In this document: positions 1-7,712 of the stretch, one piece after another | How the letters are laid out: each line of letters starts with the position of its first letter | Position numbering within the stretch: position 1 is the first letter of the stretch | The notes under the pieces: model-generated | What the model saw: only the letters and a program-made list of their open reading frames with translations | The model's database searches: none | Told to the model about the DNA's origin: nothing | Origin: Candidatus Dormiibacterota bacterium | GTDB taxonomy: Bacteria > Chloroflexota > Dormibacteria > Aeolococcales > Aeolococcaceae | DNA: 60,795 nt | Reading direction: 5' to 3' | Assembly: GCA_036495095.1 (NCBI GenBank) | Contig: DASXNK010000206.1 | Coordinates: 1-60,795 of the forward strand | Made by a program: the position numbers and the translations under genes

Positions 1-1026
1 CGGCGGGTTCCAGTTGCCGTGGTGCTGCGGGAAGAACACCTTGGCGCCGATCTCCTCGGCGTAGCGGCGCTCGTCGATCATCCCGTTGACGTAGTTCTGC
101 AGCTCGGCGATGCCGCCGATCTCGACGTCCGGCTGCTTGGAGTCACCGAGGTGACGGAGTGCCGCCTTGACCTCGGCCATCCCCGGCTCGAGCGGATCGA
201 GCGAGCCCGCGGAGCCGTGATGGATGAGGGTGAAGCCCTTCCACCTGAACATGTAGAGCAGGTTCCCACCCTCGTAGTACTGGGTGGAGGCGAAGTCCAC
301 CGCCGACTGCGGCGTCGGCGGGTTCTCCGTGTCGGGGCTGAGGTCGGGGCCGGTGTAGCCCTTGTCACCCTCGAGGCTGCCCGGGTAGGGACGCACCTGG
401 GTGTGCTTGATGTTGAGCACGGTGACGTCGAGGCCGGGCGGCCCCTCGTCGGGCTTGCCGGCCGCGCCCCAGGGCGTGTAGATCGGCGGCTGCACCGGCG
501 AGCCGTAGCTGTCGATGCCGGTGAACGGCTTCCCGGCGGAGTCGCGCACCATCACGCAGGTCGGCGCCGCCAGGCCCTTCATCGCGGCGTCATGGGTGGC
601 GAAATCGCAGACGGGCTGCCCGCCCACCAGCTTCGCCCCGGTCGCCGCGGTGATCCGGCTGGCGTGCCGCATCTGGTCCAGGTGGACGTGGTTCTGGTAG
701 ATGTACTCCGGCTTCGCCGCGATGATGTCGTCGAGCGACGCGGCCGTGGCCTTGTTCGCACCCTCGCTGAGCGAGTCCATCACCGTGGAGTCGAGCAGGA
801 CCACGTGGCCGCCGAACGACGCGAGCCACGTCGTCACGCTGACCCACTTGATCCGGACCTGGTCGGGCGAGTTCCAGCCCGGGCCCAGGAGCTTGGTGCG
901 CATCGCCGTGGTGGGGTCGGACTGGTTCTCCGCGGACACCGCCGCGCTCCCCGCGGGAACCAGCGTGGCAGCGGCGGTGAGCGCCGCAAGCGCCCAGCGG
1001 CCCTTCAGTCGAGATCGCATGTGCAT
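1..1026 (-). CDS. Secreted metallo-beta-lactamase-fold hydrolase, 3' end cut by window edge
   Basis: 342 codons are visible with no stop, so the C terminus lies beyond the left edge. The start is ATG at 1026, with AGGG six bases upstream; ATG at 1020 is an alternative. The N terminus is a signal peptide: basic residues, then an Ala/Leu-rich core ending in AGSAA. Residues 113-117 read HVHLD, the HxHxD metal-binding signature of the metallo-beta-lactamase fold, but the following residue is Gln where the family normally has His. A later HHG near residue 265 and a HHG close to the visible end are further candidate metal ligands. The mature protein is probably a periplasmic or extracellular UlaG-like metal-dependent hydrolase. 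The substrate cannot be told. It is divergent from the lipoprotein gene at 1520. Confidence 0.75.
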   Translation of the reverse strand, partial: MHMRSRLKGRWALAALTAAATLVPAGSAAVSAENQSDPTTAMRTKLLGPGWNSPDQVRIKWVSVTTWLASFGGHVVLLDSTVMDSLSEGANKATAASLDDIIAAKPEYIYQNHVHLDQMRHASRITAATGAKLVGGQPVCDFATHDAAMKGLAAPTCVMVRDSAGKPFTGIDSYGSPVQPPIYTPWGAAGKPDEGPPGLDVTVLNIKHTQVRPYPGSLEGDKGYTGPDLSPDTENPPTPQSAVDFASTQYYEGGNLLYMFRWKGFTLIHHGSAGSLDPLEPGMAEVKAALRHLGDSKQPDVEIGGIAELQNYVNGMIDERRYAEEIGAKVFFPQHHGNWNPP

Positions 1027-1519
1027 GTCATCCCTGTTGGAAGTGGTTCTCACGACGCATCTGCGGACGTTCGCTGTCGTCTCTCCTGGTGCAGAACCTC
1101 CTTCTCCCCTGGTTCACGCGGGAATCGACGGACGCGCGTCTCCAGTCACGTCGACGTCCTCGGACAGGACACCGTCACCGCTCATGGCCCCAGTTGGCAG
1201 GTGGTCCGATGGCAGCGCATGCTAGGCAGCCGCTCGCGGCACCGTCCATACCTGCAAACGCATGGTCTGCTTGTCCAAAAATCCTAGCCCAGGATGGGGT
1301 TTTCGGTATGCATCTGAGCCCACGCACAAATCGCGAGGGGCCCCGATGGGGCACCCGGCACAGCCCGCCCTCGCGCCGCCGTCAGCCCCCGGCACCGCAT
1401 GCTCCGGGTATGTCCAGAGGCTCCAGGTTGCAGTGGACGGTGTCACCGCCGTCTGCACACGGCGGTGGCTCGGAGTGCGCCCTCCCCCGACGGAACGTTC
1501 ACGATACACTGCGCCAGCA
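1027..1519. other. Divergent intergenic region, no gene seen
   Basis: About 490 bases separate two divergent genes. Open frames crossing this stretch on both strands show no family-like protein. One short inverted repeat (ATCCT/AGGAT, near 1284-1298) is followed by a run of T and is a weak terminator-like structure. Both promoters presumably lie here, but I see no convincing -35/-10 pair. Confidence 0.4.
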
Positions 1520-2593
1520 ATGCGCAGGTGGCGACTGCCGATTCTCGTCCTGCTCAGCGTGAGCGTGGCGGGATGCGTGAACGACATCCCCTCCGATCAG
1601 CCGCCCGCGGTGACCGCGCGGCCGGCGCCGAGCGCGGCTCCGCCCTCGCCCGTGCACCTCGTCGTGCTGCAGCGGCACGCGGACCCGGCCGGTGGCGATC
1701 GCATCGCCATCACCGGGCGCGGCGGCCGGCTGGAGGCGGAGGCGACGTTCCGGCCGCCGCCGCCGCCCTCGCGGCCGGAGCCGCAGGTGGCGGCCGGTGC
1801 GGTGCACTTCCTCGACGCCGCCGGGATGGTGCGCCGGCTCTCGCCCGCGGGGGGACCCGCCCAGGCGGTCGCGACCCTGCCCCAGCCCGGCGCGGGCGCC
1901 GTGGACTTCGCGGTGAGCCCCGACGGCGGCCGGGTGATGGCCTCGGTGCTCACCCCGGCTGCCGCCCGCGGCCGGGCGGGCCGGGTGGACCTGCTGCTGA
2001 GCGTCGCCGGCGGCGCCGCGGCGCTGCTGCGGCGGCTTCCGGTCCCCGCCGGGGCGACCACCGCGCTGCGCGTGGCCGGGTGGGACGTGGCCGGGCCGGT
2101 GGTGGTGCCCGACGCCCCGATCACGCCACCGCCGGGCACGGACGGCGGCGGCCTCTGGCGCGGGCACCCCGCCCACGCCGACCTCCGCGGCGCCGTGGGC
2201 CCGCGGCTGGGCGACGCCGCCTGCGCCCTGTCACGGGTGCAGCCGGATGACGGCCTGCTCTGCGTCGGCACCGACGGCGCCGGCGGGTCGGTCGCCGCCG
2301 TCTACAGCGAGGGGCAGCTGCTCCACCGCTTCGCGGGGGTCGGCGCCGCTCCGCTGCTGGCTCCCGGCGGGGAGCGGGTCGCATCCACGTCGGGGGTGGG
2401 ACGCGGCGCGGTCGAGGGCGTCGACGGCCGCACCGAGGTGCTGGCGGCCGCCGCCGGCGCGCCGGTGGCCTGGCTCGACGCCGCCACCGTGGTCGGGATC
2501 GGCACCGGCGGGCTCACCTCGGTGGCGCTCGACCCCACCGGCCGGGTCGTCGAGCTCGGCATCACCGGTGAGGTTGCCGGCGTCATCCGCTGA
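1520..2593 (+). CDS. Secreted lipoprotein, beta-propeller-like
   Basis: 357 residues. ATG at 1520 is chosen because it opens directly on a lipoprotein signal peptide: MRRW, then a Leu/Val core ending in the lipobox VAGC, with Cys at about residue 20. A Pro/Ala-rich linker follows. The rest is rich in Gly, Asp and Val, with repeated short strands typical of WD40/TolB-like beta-propellers (for example 'VSPDGGRVMASVL' around residue 133). No catalytic motif is visible. The open frame extends upstream past 1520, but that part is not protein-like. Function unknown; probably an envelope-anchored binding protein. Confidence 0.7.
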   Translation: MRRWRLPILVLLSVSVAGCVNDIPSDQPPAVTARPAPSAAPPSPVHLVVLQRHADPAGGDRIAITGRGGRLEAEATFRPPPPPSRPEPQVAAGAVHFLDAAGMVRRLSPAGGPAQAVATLPQPGAGAVDFAVSPDGGRVMASVLTPAAARGRAGRVDLLLSVAGGAAALLRRLPVPAGATTALRVAGWDVAGPVVVPDAPITPPPGTDGGGLWRGHPAHADLRGAVGPRLGDAACALSRVQPDDGLLCVGTDGAGGSVAAVYSEGQLLHRFAGVGAAPLLAPGGERVASTSGVGRGAVEGVDGRTEVLAAAAGAPVAWLDAATVVGIGTGGLTSVALDPTGRVVELGITGEVAGVIR

Positions 2594-2594
2594 G

Positions 2595-2642
2595 CCGGGG
2601 GGCGGGCTGGCTCCGCCGGGGGGCGGGCTGGCTCCGCCGGGG
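2595..2642 (+). repeat. 21-bp tandem duplication after the lipoprotein gene
   Basis: Two exact 21-base units at 2595-2615 and 2616-2636 are followed by the first six bases of a third. Each starts CCGGGGGGCGGG and ends GGCTCCG. It begins two bases after the lipoprotein stop codon. The G-rich and C-rich parts could pair, so it may act as a terminator, but there is no T tract. Confidence 0.7.
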
Positions 2643-2659
2643 CGCTGCTTCTGCGCGAA

Positions 2660-2694
2660 TTGGTGATCGTCTATGATGGAATTACTGTGATAAT
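2660..2694 (+). promoter_or_regulatory. AT-rich promoter candidate for the metal module
   Basis: This is an isolated AT-rich stretch in very GC-rich DNA. It holds TGTGATAAT (extended -10, hexamer GATAAT at 2689-2694) and a second possible -10, TATGAT, at 2672-2677. No matching -35 at 16-18 bases is clear. It lies about 40 bases upstream of the first gene of the metal-transport group. Confidence 0.35.
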
Positions 2695-2734
2695 GGCTAT
2701 CAATTTACATGTCATGAGGAGGCCGAAAACCACG

Positions 2735-2929
2735 ATGTCCACGTTCCGTACCTGTCCCCGCTGCGGCCAGTGGCACGGGGCGGATCGCTCCTGCGACCAG
2801 CAGCTCGCCCTCGCAGCGCTGAGCCGGGCCGGCGGCGTCGAGCAACGCGGCGCCGACGTGGCCGAGAACGAGGCGGTGCACCGCTACCGGGCCCGGCGGG
2901 GTCCCCGCGAGGGTACGGTGAACGAGTAA
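2735..2929 (+). CDS. Small CxxC protein at the head of the metal module
   Basis: 64 residues. It opens with a CPRCG knuckle and a third Cys (SCDQQ) 11 residues later, so a zinc-knuckle or metal-binding role is likely. The rest is charged and probably helical. AGGAGG at 2717-2722 sits 12 bases before ATG 2735; an in-frame ATG at 2714 would precede the Shine-Dalgarno and is less likely. It is 38 bases from the next gene, so co-transcription with the DUF5132-like and ATPase genes is plausible. I do not recognise the family. Confidence 0.55.
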   Translation: MSTFRTCPRCGQWHGADRSCDQQLALAALSRAGGVEQRGADVAENEAVHRYRARRGPREGTVNE

Positions 2930-2967
2930 GTAGATCATTAAGGGACACCGCCCATATACTCACCGCC

Positions 2968-3273
2968 GTGGCGAAGCAGTTCGCGAAGGCGGTCGGGGCC
3001 GGCCTCGGATGGGGCGTCGGCATGGGCCTGACGCTGGGCGCGACCGGCAGGCTCGGCGGGGGCCTGCGGCCGCTCCTGAGGTCCGCGATCCGTGCGGGAC
3101 TGGCCGTCTCGGACCGGGTCGCCTCGACCGGGGCGGAGGCGTGGGAGCAGGCCCAGGACCTCTATCACGAGGCCGTCGAGGAGCGCCGCCACGGAGTCGC
3201 CGCGCCTCGGAGCGCGCAGGCCGACGGCAGCAGCGACGGCACCCGGACGCTCTCCATCCCCGGCGGCGGGTAG
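2968..3273 (+). CDS. DUF5132-like small protein
   Basis: 101 residues from GTG 2968. A Gly-rich hydrophobic N-terminal segment (GAGLGWGVGMGL) precedes 'LRPLLRSAIRAGLAVSDRV' and an acidic amphipathic helix ending YHEAVEE. This order (membrane-like helix, then LRP..K/R..I+.G, then a helix ending in Ala/Glu) is the pattern I associate with DUF5132, small proteins found beside heavy-metal P-type ATPases. TATACT at 2955-2960 sits seven bases before the GTG, so the message may be leaderless. The next gene starts four bases after the stop. Role unknown; probably an accessory factor of the transporter. Confidence 0.6.
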   Translation: MAKQFAKAVGAGLGWGVGMGLTLGATGRLGGGLRPLLRSAIRAGLAVSDRVASTGAEAWEQAQDLYHEAVEERRHGVAAPRSAQADGSSDGTRTLSIPGGG

Positions 3274-3277
3274 ATCG

Positions 3278-3817
3278 ATGCAGGTGTCGGCGACCGTGCC
3301 GCACGCCACCTCGTCGCGGCTGCGACTGCGTCTCGAGGGTGACCCCGACGAGGTCGCGGGCCTGCTCGAGCGGGTTGCGAGCACGGCGGCGGCGCACCCC
3401 GGCGTCAGGTCCGTGCGCACCGACCTCCGCACCGGCTCGGCCCTGCTCACCTGGGACCCCGAGCAGCTCGACCTGCCGGCAGCCATCGAGCTGTGCCGCA
3501 AGGCGCACCAGGCGCTCCGCGACATCGCTCCGCCTCAACTCGTCGGCGCCGTCGAGCGGCCGCTCAGCGAGGCCGCGTCGCGGCTGCTGGATCGGGTCTC
3601 CACCGCGAACCGGCGAGTTCATGACGCAACCGGCGGAAAGGTCGACCTGCGCTTCCTGGTGCCGGCGGGGTTCGCGGCGCTCAGCCTGCGCCAGCTGCTG
3701 CGCACCGGGCCGGCGGTCGGGTCGATGCCCTGGTACGCGCTCGCCTACTACGCCTTCGACAGCTTCGTGAAGCTGCACGGCGACGGCGAGCCGTCGCTGC
3801 CGGAGGCGGCGGCCTGA
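3278..3817 (+). CDS. HMA-like ferredoxin-fold protein with C-terminal membrane segment
   Basis: 179 residues. The first 70 resemble the second kind of heavy-metal-associated fold (beta-alpha-beta: 'SRLRLRLEG...GVRSVRTDLRTGSALLTWDP') but lack the CxxC of copper chaperones. The C-terminal third has a hydrophobic stretch (FLVPAGFAALSLRQLL) followed by an aromatic segment, suggesting membrane association. ATG 3278 follows the previous stop by four bases, so the two are translationally close. The first beta-alpha-beta unit resembles the N terminus of the ATPase that follows. The protein may deliver substrate to it or regulate it. Confidence 0.6.
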   Translation: MQVSATVPHATSSRLRLRLEGDPDEVAGLLERVASTAAAHPGVRSVRTDLRTGSALLTWDPEQLDLPAAIELCRKAHQALRDIAPPQLVGAVERPLSEAASRLLDRVSTANRRVHDATGGKVDLRFLVPAGFAALSLRQLLRTGPAVGSMPWYALAYYAFDSFVKLHGDGEPSLPEAAA

Positions 3818-3873
3818 TCGCCACCCTCCCGCGGACGCCGACCGAGGCGGTCGCGACCCGGCTCACCTGCACG

Positions 3874-5901
3874 GTGGCCCACCGCACCGCGACCCGGATC
3901 CGCCTTCGGGTGGCGCGGTGCGACGCCGAGGCCGCCGCCGGGCTCGCCTCCCGCCTCGCCGCCCATCCGGAGGTCGAGGCGGCCCGCTGGTCGGCGGCGA
4001 GCCGGAGCCTGGTCGTCGAGCACCGTCGCGGGCGCAGCGTCGAGGACCTGGTGACGTCGCTGCCCCACCCCGCGCCGGCGACGCCACCGGCGGCACCGGC
4101 AGCTCCGCTCTGGCGCCAGATGCTGCTGCCCGCGGCGGCGATGGCGGCGGGCCTCGCCGGCGCGGCGCCGCTGTCGACCGTGGTGATCGCCGGGTGCGCG
4201 GCCCCGATCGCGCGCCGCGCGGCGCGGAGCCTGGGCCGGCGCCACCTCTCCGTCGACGTCCTCGACCTCGCCGCGGCCGGCATCCTCCTGGCCACCGGCG
4301 ACGTCCTCGCCGCCGGCGCCGGCGTCGGGCTGGTCGAGGTCGGCGAGCGCATTCGCAGCCGCGCCGCCGGCCAGGCGCGGGGAGCGCTGCGCGGCTGGCT
4401 GCGGGCGGATGCGCGCGGGGTGCGCCTGCTCGGCGAGGGCACCGAGCCCCGTGTCCCGGCCGGCCAGGTGCGCCCCGGCGACCGGGTGGTCGTCTACGCC
4501 GGCGAGACCATTCCCGTCGACGGGGAGGTGGTCGCCGGGGAGGGCCTGATCGACACCCGGACCTGGACCGGCGAGCCGATCCCCCGCCGGGTCACCGCGG
4601 GCGTGGAGCTGCTCGCCGGCGCCAGCGTCCACGACGGGCGGCTGGTGATCGCGGTGCGCGCGGCCGGCGGCGACACCCGGGGGGCGCGGCTCGCCGCCGC
4701 CCTCGAGGAGACCCTGTCCGCCACCACCCGGGTCTCCGACATGGCCCGGCGCATGGCCGACCGCTTCGTCCTCCCGGTGGTGCTGGCCGGCGGAGGGGTG
4801 CTCCTCGCCACCGGCGACCTCTCGCGGCTGGCGGCGATGCTCATCGTCGACTTCGGCACCGGGGTGCGCATCTCCATCCCCACCGCGATCCTGGCCGCGA
4901 TGGTCGCCGGCGCCCGCGAGGACATCCTCTTCCGCAGCGGCCGCGCGCTGGAGGAACTCGCCGGCGTCGACACCGTGGTCTTCGACAAGACCGGAACGCT
5001 GACCACCGGGCAGCCGGCCGTGATCGCCGTCGAGGCCGCGCCGGGCTGGAGCGGTGACGAGGTGCTGCGCCTCGCCGCGGCCTCGGAGGGGCACCTTCCC
5101 CATCCCTTCGCCCGCGCCATCCGGCGGGCGGCGCGGCGCCGCGACCTGCGGCCGCCGGAGCCGCGATGGGTGCGGCACCGCTGCGGGGGAGGGGTCGTCG
5201 CCGAGGTCGAGGGCCGCACCGTGGTGGTGGGCGACCGGCGCCTGCTCCTGGATGAGGGGGTGGCCTGCCCCGCGGTCGGTGCGGCGGGATCGTCGCTCGC
5301 CGCGGTGGCCGTCGACGGCCGCTTCGCCGCCTGGATCCGGCTCCGCGACCGGCTGCGTCCGGAGGCGCCCGCGGTGGTCGAGCGGCTGCGCGGGCTCGGC
5401 ATCCGCCACATCGTCATCGCCAGCGGCGACCGGCCCGGGGCCGTCCGTGCCGTCGGCCGCCAACTCGGGGCGGACGACGTGCGGGCGCGGCTCATGCCCG
5501 AGGACAAGGTGCGCCTCGTCCGCGACCTCCGCGACGCGGGACGCCGGGTGGCGGTGGTGGGCGACGGCATCAACGACGCCGCCGCGATGGCCGAGGCCCA
5601 CGCCGGCGTCGCCCTGTCGCGCGGCGCCGACCTCGCCCGCGAGGCGGCGGACGTCGTCCTCGCCGGCGACGACCTCGTCGTTCTCGCCCGCGCCGTCGAG
5701 CTCTCCCGCACCACGATGCGGCTGGTGCGCCAGAACGTGGCCCTGGTCGCCGCCCCCAACGCCGCCGCGCTGGGACTGGCGACGCTGGGGATGATGCCGC
5801 CGCTGCTGGCGACCGCGGTGAACAACGGCTCCACCGTGGTCGCCGCCGCCAACGGCCTCCGGCCGCTCCGCTCCCGCCGGACCGGCCGGCCCCCGGGCTA
5901 G
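3874..5901 (+). CDS. P1B-type heavy-metal ATPase lacking the CPC motif
   Basis: 675 residues from GTG 3874; the frame stays open to about 3814, so the N terminus is uncertain. Seen in order: a Cys-poor ferredoxin-like domain (residues 5-55), membrane helices, TGE of the actuator domain (232-234), 'DFGTG' in the core helix (326-330), the phosphorylated Asp in DKTGT (371), the HP dipeptide typical of P1B pumps (in GHLPHPF), and GDGIND (563-568) of the hinge. In P1B pumps the core helix normally carries CPC, SPC or CPx ligands; here no Cys is present. It is therefore an ATP-driven cation pump of altered or unknown specificity. It overlaps the convergent gene at the stop codon. Confidence 0.85.
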   Translation: MAHRTATRIRLRVARCDAEAAAGLASRLAAHPEVEAARWSAASRSLVVEHRRGRSVEDLVTSLPHPAPATPPAAPAAPLWRQMLLPAAAMAAGLAGAAPLSTVVIAGCAAPIARRAARSLGRRHLSVDVLDLAAAGILLATGDVLAAGAGVGLVEVGERIRSRAAGQARGALRGWLRADARGVRLLGEGTEPRVPAGQVRPGDRVVVYAGETIPVDGEVVAGEGLIDTRTWTGEPIPRRVTAGVELLAGASVHDGRLVIAVRAAGGDTRGARLAAALEETLSATTRVSDMARRMADRFVLPVVLAGGGVLLATGDLSRLAAMLIVDFGTGVRISIPTAILAAMVAGAREDILFRSGRALEELAGVDTVVFDKTGTLTTGQPAVIAVEAAPGWSGDEVLRLAAASEGHLPHPFARAIRRAARRRDLRPPEPRWVRHRCGGGVVAEVEGRTVVVGDRRLLLDEGVACPAVGAAGSSLAAVAVDGRFAAWIRLRDRLRPEAPAVVERLRGLGIRHIVIASGDRPGAVRAVGRQLGADDVRARLMPEDKVRLVRDLRDAGRRVAVVGDGINDAAAMAEAHAGVALSRGADLAREAADVVLAGDDLVVLARAVELSRTTMRLVRQNVALVAAPNAAALGLATLGMMPPLLATAVNNGSTVVAAANGLRPLRSRRTGRPPG

Positions 5902-6278
5902 GCGCTCGCCGCCGGCGTGGCCGTCCGTCCGGAGGTGGACCTCCGCGATGAGCGCGCCGCCGGACGGCGGGTCGTGTGAGCCGTGGTGTCGGCACCCGAG
6001 CGTGCCGTCGACCGGCCACGGGTGGTGGAGGTGCGCCGAGGTTGCGCCTGCCGCCGGCCGGTCGCGCCACCGCGGGACTCGGCGGTGCCGGGGATGCCGC
6101 CGATCGCCTTCTGGAGCAGCGGCGCGGCGGCGACCACGGCGGCGACGGGGGCGCTGAGGACGTCGACCACCCCCAGGGCGGCGGCGCCTCCCATGAACAT
6201 CAGCTGTTTGCGGCTGAGCGACGGGAGCGGCACGGTGATGCTCCGGGAGAACGTGGGCACGGGCACGACGATCTGCAC
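5898..6278 (-). CDS. Small membrane protein convergent with the metal ATPase
   Basis: 126 residues from GTG 6278, with a strong AGGAGG seven bases upstream. Residues 1-25 have a regular alternation of V/P/S/T (possible surface strand). A hydrophobic block (LMFMGGAAALGVVDVL and following, about 26-60) gives one or two membrane segments. The C-terminal half is Arg/Thr/Ser-rich and disordered. Its TAG overlaps the ATPase TAG on the other strand through the sequence CTAG. The position suggests a link with the metal module. No family recognised. Confidence 0.6.
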   Translation of the reverse strand: MQIVVPVPTFSRSITVPLPSLSRKQLMFMGGAAALGVVDVLSAPVAAVVAAAPLLQKAIGGIPGTAESRGGATGRRQAQPRRTSTTRGRSTARSGADTTAHTTRRPAARSSRRSTSGRTATPAASA

Positions 6279-6520
6279 GGTGGACCTCCTCTGTTCAGGA
6301 AGGGGACGAGCGGCGGCGCCGGCCGGTGGCGGCGCCGGGCGACTGGGCGACGCCCGGCCTGCTGAGCATCTTGACCTGCCTCAGCCCGTGCCACGATCGG
6401 AGCCTCCGCCGCAGGTTAAGGTTTTGGTGCAAGGACAATATCATTAAGCATGTAACGCAGCGTGTCGTCGACGAGGGCCCGCGGCCGGGGCCGCGCCGCG
6501 GGGCTGGCATCATCCCGGGC

Positions 6521-7378
6521 GTGGCCTGTGACTGGCTCCTCATCGACGGCTCGAGCCTGATCTTCCGCGCCTTCTACGGCGTCCCCGCGGCGAGCGTGCG
6601 GGCCCCCGACGGCGCCGCGGTGAACGCCGTCCGAGGCTTCCTCGAGAGCCTCGCCCGCCTGGTGGTGCAGCGGCAGCCGCGCCACCTCGCCGTGGCCAGC
6701 GACGAGGCCTGGCGGCCGGAGTGGCGGGTGGCCCTGATCCCCGCCTACAAGGCCCACCGCGCCGACGAGCCGGTTCCACCGGGCCTGATCCCCCAGCTGC
6801 CGGTGATCCGCTCCCTCCTCGACGCCATCGGGGTCGACGTCGCCGGCGTCGCCGAGTACGAGGCCGAGGATGTCATCGCCACCTGGACGGCGCTGGCCCC
6901 GGGCTCGATCGAGGTGGTCAGCGGTGACCGCGACCTGTTCGCTCTCGTCGAGGACCCGCGGGTGCGGGTGCTCTACCCGGAGCGGTCGGGGCTGGCGCTG
7001 ATCGACGAGGCCGAGGTGACCCGGCGGTACGGCATCCCCGGGCGGCGCTACGCCGACTTCGCCGTGCTCCGCGGCGATCCCTCCGACGGTCTCCCCGGTC
7101 TGCGCGGGGTGGGCGCCGGCACCGCCGCGCAGCTGATCCGCCGCCACGGCGGGGTGGAGGAGATGCTCCGTGACGCGCGGGTGAGCGATGCCGACCGCGA
7201 CTACCTGGACCGCGCGATGCGCGTGGTCCGGCCGGTGCTGGACCTGCCCGTCCGCCTCCCCGAAGGCCGTCGCGACGGCTATCCCGCCGACCCGGAGGCG
7301 CTGGCGGAGCAGGCCGCGCGGACCGGGATGGAGAGCACCTGCGCCCGTCTCGTTGCGGCACTGTCGAGGATGCGCTGA
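6521..7378 (+). CDS. 5'-3' exonuclease, Pol I N-terminal type
   Basis: 285 residues from GTG 6521. It matches the 5'-nuclease/flap-endonuclease domain found at the N terminus of DNA polymerase I, here as a stand-alone protein. Seen: the N-terminal 'LLIDGSSLIFRAFYG', 'SDEAWRPEWR' and 'PAYKAHR' of the arch region, 'EYEAEDVIAT' and 'VVSGDRDLF' with the acidic metal ligands, and the helix-hairpin-helix 'GDPSDGLPGLRGVGAGTA'. The polymerase part is absent, as in other free-standing ExoIX/YpcP-type enzymes. Likely role: removal of RNA primers or flaps. No clear Shine-Dalgarno. Free-standing exonucleases are common beside a full polA elsewhere in the genome. Confidence 0.85.
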   Translation: MACDWLLIDGSSLIFRAFYGVPAASVRAPDGAAVNAVRGFLESLARLVVQRQPRHLAVASDEAWRPEWRVALIPAYKAHRADEPVPPGLIPQLPVIRSLLDAIGVDVAGVAEYEAEDVIATWTALAPGSIEVVSGDRDLFALVEDPRVRVLYPERSGLALIDEAEVTRRYGIPGRRYADFAVLRGDPSDGLPGLRGVGAGTAAQLIRRHGGVEEMLRDARVSDADRDYLDRAMRVVRPVLDLPVRLPEGRRDGYPADPEALAEQAARTGMESTCARLVAALSRMR

Positions 7379-7393
7379 CCGGGCGGGGCGTAT

Positions 7394-7420
7394 ACTCACC
7401 ATCACAACAACCACAATCCC
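7394..7420 (+). promoter_or_regulatory. CA-rich element, copy 1 of 2
   Basis: It reads ACTCACCAT, one variable base, then ACAACAACCACAA and a short pyrimidine run. A second copy lies at 14144-14169 on the other strand, with 24 of the first 26 positions the same. This copy is 53 bases upstream of the small gene at 7473 and directly follows TATACT (7391-7396), a good -10. It may therefore sit at the transcript start or in the 5' leader. Confidence 0.55.
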
Positions 7421-7472
7421 ACAGACCCGGACGGCCGGCCGCCCGTGGGCATGGCGCTCGGAGGGCAGAGGC

Positions 7473-7712
7473 ATGATCGACGGGCGTGATCGGGAGGAGC
7501 CGGGCGAGGTCTTCCTGGCGGCGATGGTGGCGAAGGGCGGGATGTGCCCCTTCTGCGACCGGCCGGCGGGCGACGGCGTCAACGGTCACGGGCGCTTCAC
7601 CCTGGCCTGGTGCGCCACCGCGTGGCGGGCCGCCGGAGCCGAGGACCGCTGGCTGCGCGCGCACCCCACCGCGGAGCTCACGCTCCGGCGGGCAGTGCCT
7701 CCGCTGGGCTGA
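7473..7712 (+). CDS. Small CPFC protein of unknown function
   Basis: 79 residues. ATG 7473 follows a GGAGGGCAGAGG purine run. The sequence has CPFCDRP, a Gly/His-rich turn (GVNGHGRF) and a third Cys in LAWCATAW, so a small metal-binding fold is possible. The rest is helical and Trp-rich. The gene has its own leader containing the CA-rich element, separate from the exonuclease gene upstream. Its last 35 bases overlap the 3' end of the opposite-strand gene. Family not recognised. Confidence 0.5.
   Translation: MIDGRDREEPGEVFLAAMVAKGGMCPFCDRPAGDGVNGHGRFTLAWCATAWRAAGAEDRWLRAHPTAELTLRRAVPPLG

Noticed and set aside
19-1287. Long plus-strand open frame across the left end
   Set aside because: It is antisense to the metallo-beta-lactamase-fold gene, which has signal peptide and motifs. 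The plus-strand product has only Arg/Gly/Val-rich shadow composition.
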